From: Lacticaseibacillus mingshuiensis | Lineage (GTDB): Bacteria; Bacillota; Bacilli; Lactobacillales; Lactobacillaceae | Assembly (NCBI RefSeq): GCF_016861785.1 | Contig: NZ_BOLS01000014.1 | Coordinates: 1 to 64,000 of the forward strand | Length of the DNA: 64,000 nucleotides | Reading direction: 5' to 3' | In this document: positions 62,042 through 64,000 of the stretch, piece after piece | How positions within the stretch are numbered: position 1 is the stretch's first letter | How the letters are laid out: the number at the start of each line of letters is the position of its first letter | Notes under the pieces: generated by a model | What the model was told of the DNA's origin: nothing | What the model saw: only the letters and a program-made list of their open reading frames with translations | The model's database searches: none | Made by a program: the position numbers and the translations under genes

Positions 62042-64000
62042 TTAATCTTCAGAATCTTGCGTCGGGGCACTGCCATCCGCAGCGTTTGCTGCATCTTCAG
62101 TGGCCATCTTCTTGGTCAGCGCGTTGATCGAATAGACCCCGTTAACTGACTGGCCGACCGTCTTTGGTTCCATATGACGGTAGGTCGCCATCCCGGTCCC
62201 TGCCGGAATGATCTTCCCGATGATGACATTTTCCTTCAGCCCAACAAGCGGATCGTTCTTCCCGCGAATTGACGCATCGGTGAGGACACGTGTCGTTTCC
62301 TGGAAGGAAGCGGCGGACAAGAAACTGTTGGTCTCAAGAGACGCCTTGGTGATCCCGAGCAAGACCGCGCGGCCCGTGGCTGGGATGCCGCCGGAAACCA
62401 GCGTGTTCTTGTTGCGCTCGGTGAACTCGCTGACATCAAGCAATGTGCCTGGCAGAATGTCGGTGTCGCCTGGATCCATGACACGGATCTTCCGCAGCAT
62501 CTGACGCACCATGACCTCAACATGCTTGTCGGCGATCTCAACACCCTGCATACGGTAAACTTTCTGCACTTCAGAGAGCAGATAATTTTCCGTACTCAAG
62601 ACATCGCGCACCTTGATCAACTGTTTTGGATCAATGGAGCCGCCAGTCAGACGGCCGCCGCGAATGACGTGATCGCCTTCTGCGACTGCAACAGATGAGG
62701 CATATGGCACGGAGTAACTGCGCGTGTCGATCTCACCTGTGACCGTGATCTCGCGGGTATGCTCGGCTGGATTTTCATCGATCGCGGTGACTTCACCTTC
62801 GACCTCAGAGATAACCGCGAGCCCCTTTGGATTACGGGCTTCAAAGATTTCCTGGATACGAGGCAGCCCTTGGGTAATATCTTCGCCACCGGCAACACCA
62901 CCAGTATGGAAGTTACGCATGGTCAGCTGGGTACCAGGTTCGCCGATGGATTGCGCGGCAACGGTCCCAACCGCTTCACCAACTTCGACCTGCTCGCCGG
63001 TCGCAAGGTTGCGGCCGTAGCACTTCTGGCAAACACCATGTTTCGTGTTGCAGGTGAAGACGGAGCGAATCTCGACGGTATCAACGCCGGCATCAACGAT
63101 CTTTTGCGCGAGGTCTTCGTCCAAAAGTACGCCTTTGCCCGCAATGATCTCGCCTGTTTCAGGATTTGCAACAGACTTGAGCGTGTAGCGGCCAACAAGA
63201 CGGTCGTACAGTGGCTCGATCATTTCGTTGCCTTCGCGAATCGCGGTGACAGTCAGCCCACGGTCGGTGCCACAGTCCTCTTCGCGGACAATGACATCCT
63301 GTGCAACATCGACCAGACGCCGGGTCAGGTAACCCGAGTCAGCGGTCTTCAAGGCGGTATCGGTCATCCCTTTACGCGCCCCGTGAGTCGACATGAACAT
63401 TTCCATGACAGACAGGCCTTCACGGAAGTTGGACAAAACAGGGACTTCCATCATCCCACCGTTTGGCGCGGCCATCAGACCACGCATCCCGGCAAGCTGC
63501 GTAAAGTTTGAAATGTTCCCACGGGCCCCGGAATCACTCATCATGGAGATTGGGTTGTTCGGGTCGAAGGCGTCGATCAGCGCCTGCTGAATCTCATCCT
63601 TGGCGTCGTTCCAGATCGAGATGACCCGGTCATGACGCTCATCGTCTGTGATCAGCCCACGACGGAACTGTTTGGAGACCGTCGCGACCTTCTTATGCGC
63701 CTCATCAACGATCTTCCCTTTTTCAGGCAAGTTTGGCACGTCAGCGATCCCGACTGTGATGCCGGAGTTCGTTGCCTGGGTGTAGCCCAAGGTCTTCATG
63801 TCATCCAGCAGATCAGACGTCCGCTGCACTTTATAGTCCTTGAAGACTTCCGCAATGATGTCAGACAGGAAGCCCTTCTTAAACGGCGTGACGATCGGGG
63901 CATCCATCAAGAATTGATGAATGTCTTCACCTGGTGCGATAAAGAAACGGCTATCGACGCCATCTGTGATATTTTCCTTCGTCGGTTCGTTCAAATACGG
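62042..64000 (-). CDS. rpoC: RNA polymerase beta' subunit, 3' part
   Basis: This is the C-terminal 652 residues or so of beta', running off the right edge of the window. The trigger-loop neighbourhood is visible ([20 protein letters not shown]), as is the second zinc site (EEDCGTDRG and [17 protein letters not shown]). Also present are the conserved [20 protein letters not shown] and the C-terminal helix region [18 protein letters not shown]. No frameshift is seen. The frame continues upstream in the edge codons (Pro-Tyr-Leu-Asn-Glu). rpoB is expected beyond the window. Confidence 0.98.
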   Translation of the reverse strand, partial: PYLNEPTKENITDGVDSRFFIAPGEDIHQFLMDAPIVTPFKKGFLSDIIAEVFKDYKVQRTSDLLDDMKTLGYTQATNSGITVGIADVPNLPEKGKIVDEAHKKVATVSKQFRRGLITDDERHDRVISIWNDAKDEIQQALIDAFDPNNPISMMSDSGARGNISNFTQLAGMRGLMAAPNGGMMEVPVLSNFREGLSVMEMFMSTHGARKGMTDTALKTADSGYLTRRLVDVAQDVIVREEDCGTDRGLTVTAIREGNEMIEPLYDRLVGRYTLKSVANPETGEIIAGKGVLLDEDLAQKIVDAGVDTVEIRSVFTCNTKHGVCQKCYGRNLATGEQVEVGEAVGTVAAQSIGEPGTQLTMRNFHTGGVAGGEDITQGLPRIQEIFEARNPKGLAVISEVEGEVTAIDENPAEHTREITVTGEIDTRSYSVPYASSVAVAEGDHVIRGGRLTGGSIDPKQLIKVRDVLSTENYLLSEVQKVYRMQGVEIADKHVEVMVRQMLRKIRVMDPGDTDILPGTLLDVSEFTERNKNTLVSGGIPATGRAVLLGITKASLETNSFLSAASFQETTRVLTDASIRGKNDPLVGLKENVIIGKIIPAGTGMATYRHMEPKTVGQSVNGVYSINALTKKMATEDAANAADGSAPTQDSED

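Overview
The window is a GC-rich chromosomal segment from a low-GC-phylum Gram-positive, most likely a high-GC member of the Lactobacillaceae. The evidence is the gene order (rpoC, rpsL-rpsG-fusA, S10/spc/alpha ribosomal cluster, ecfA1-ecfA2-ecfT-truA-rplM-rpsI), a surface protein with a KxYKxGKxW signal peptide and an LPxTG-like anchor, strong purine-rich ribosome-binding sites before nearly every gene, and paired CrcB fluoride channels. No database search was possible, so the genus is not assigned.

Layout. 0-4 kb: an aldo/keto reductase broken by one in-frame stop, a candidate structured RNA of about 310 nt, and two unrecognised genes in a probable operon. 3.6-6.6 kb: a fluoride-response block, with two crcB genes and, divergently, enolase, each behind its own fluoride riboswitch, plus a Nudix hydrolase. 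7-12 kb: a P-type ATPase and a manganese-type ABC importer (ATPase, permease, PsaA-like lipoprotein) behind a DtxR/MntR-type box; the ATPase gene appears to start with ATT. 12-21 kb: Dps, a glycosyltransferase, a TetR-controlled ABC exporter whose permease carries a very long coiled coil, and a second divergent TetR/SDR pair. 21-26 kb: a two-component system, a three-repeat cell-wall protein and a Fic protein lacking the catalytic histidine.

26-48 kb: the minus-strand rpsI-rplM, truA-ecfT-ecfA2-ecfA1 and rplQ-to-rpsJ clusters. A solitary sucrose-6-phosphate hydrolase gene, an array of hairpin repeats and about 1.5 kb of gene-poor DNA separate ecfA1 from rplQ. 48.4-57.1 kb: an accessory sugar island between rpsJ and fusA, with a nicotinamidase, ROK kinase, YesL-like protein, YtcQ/LplB/YtcP-type importer, LacI regulator and GH5 glycosidase. 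57.4-64 kb: fusA, rpsG, rpsL behind a leader terminator, a GNAT acetyltransferase, a prepilin-peptidase-like protein and the 3' part of rpoC.

The least explained elements are non-coding. A family of about 122-bp intergenic hairpin repeats shows compensatory base changes between copies. There are two candidate structured RNAs (about 1084-1394 and 33783-33918) and a 107-bp direct repeat in the gene-poor stretch. The clearest biological story is the fluoride block, where channels and the fluoride-sensitive glycolytic target are controlled by separate copies of the same aptamer class.
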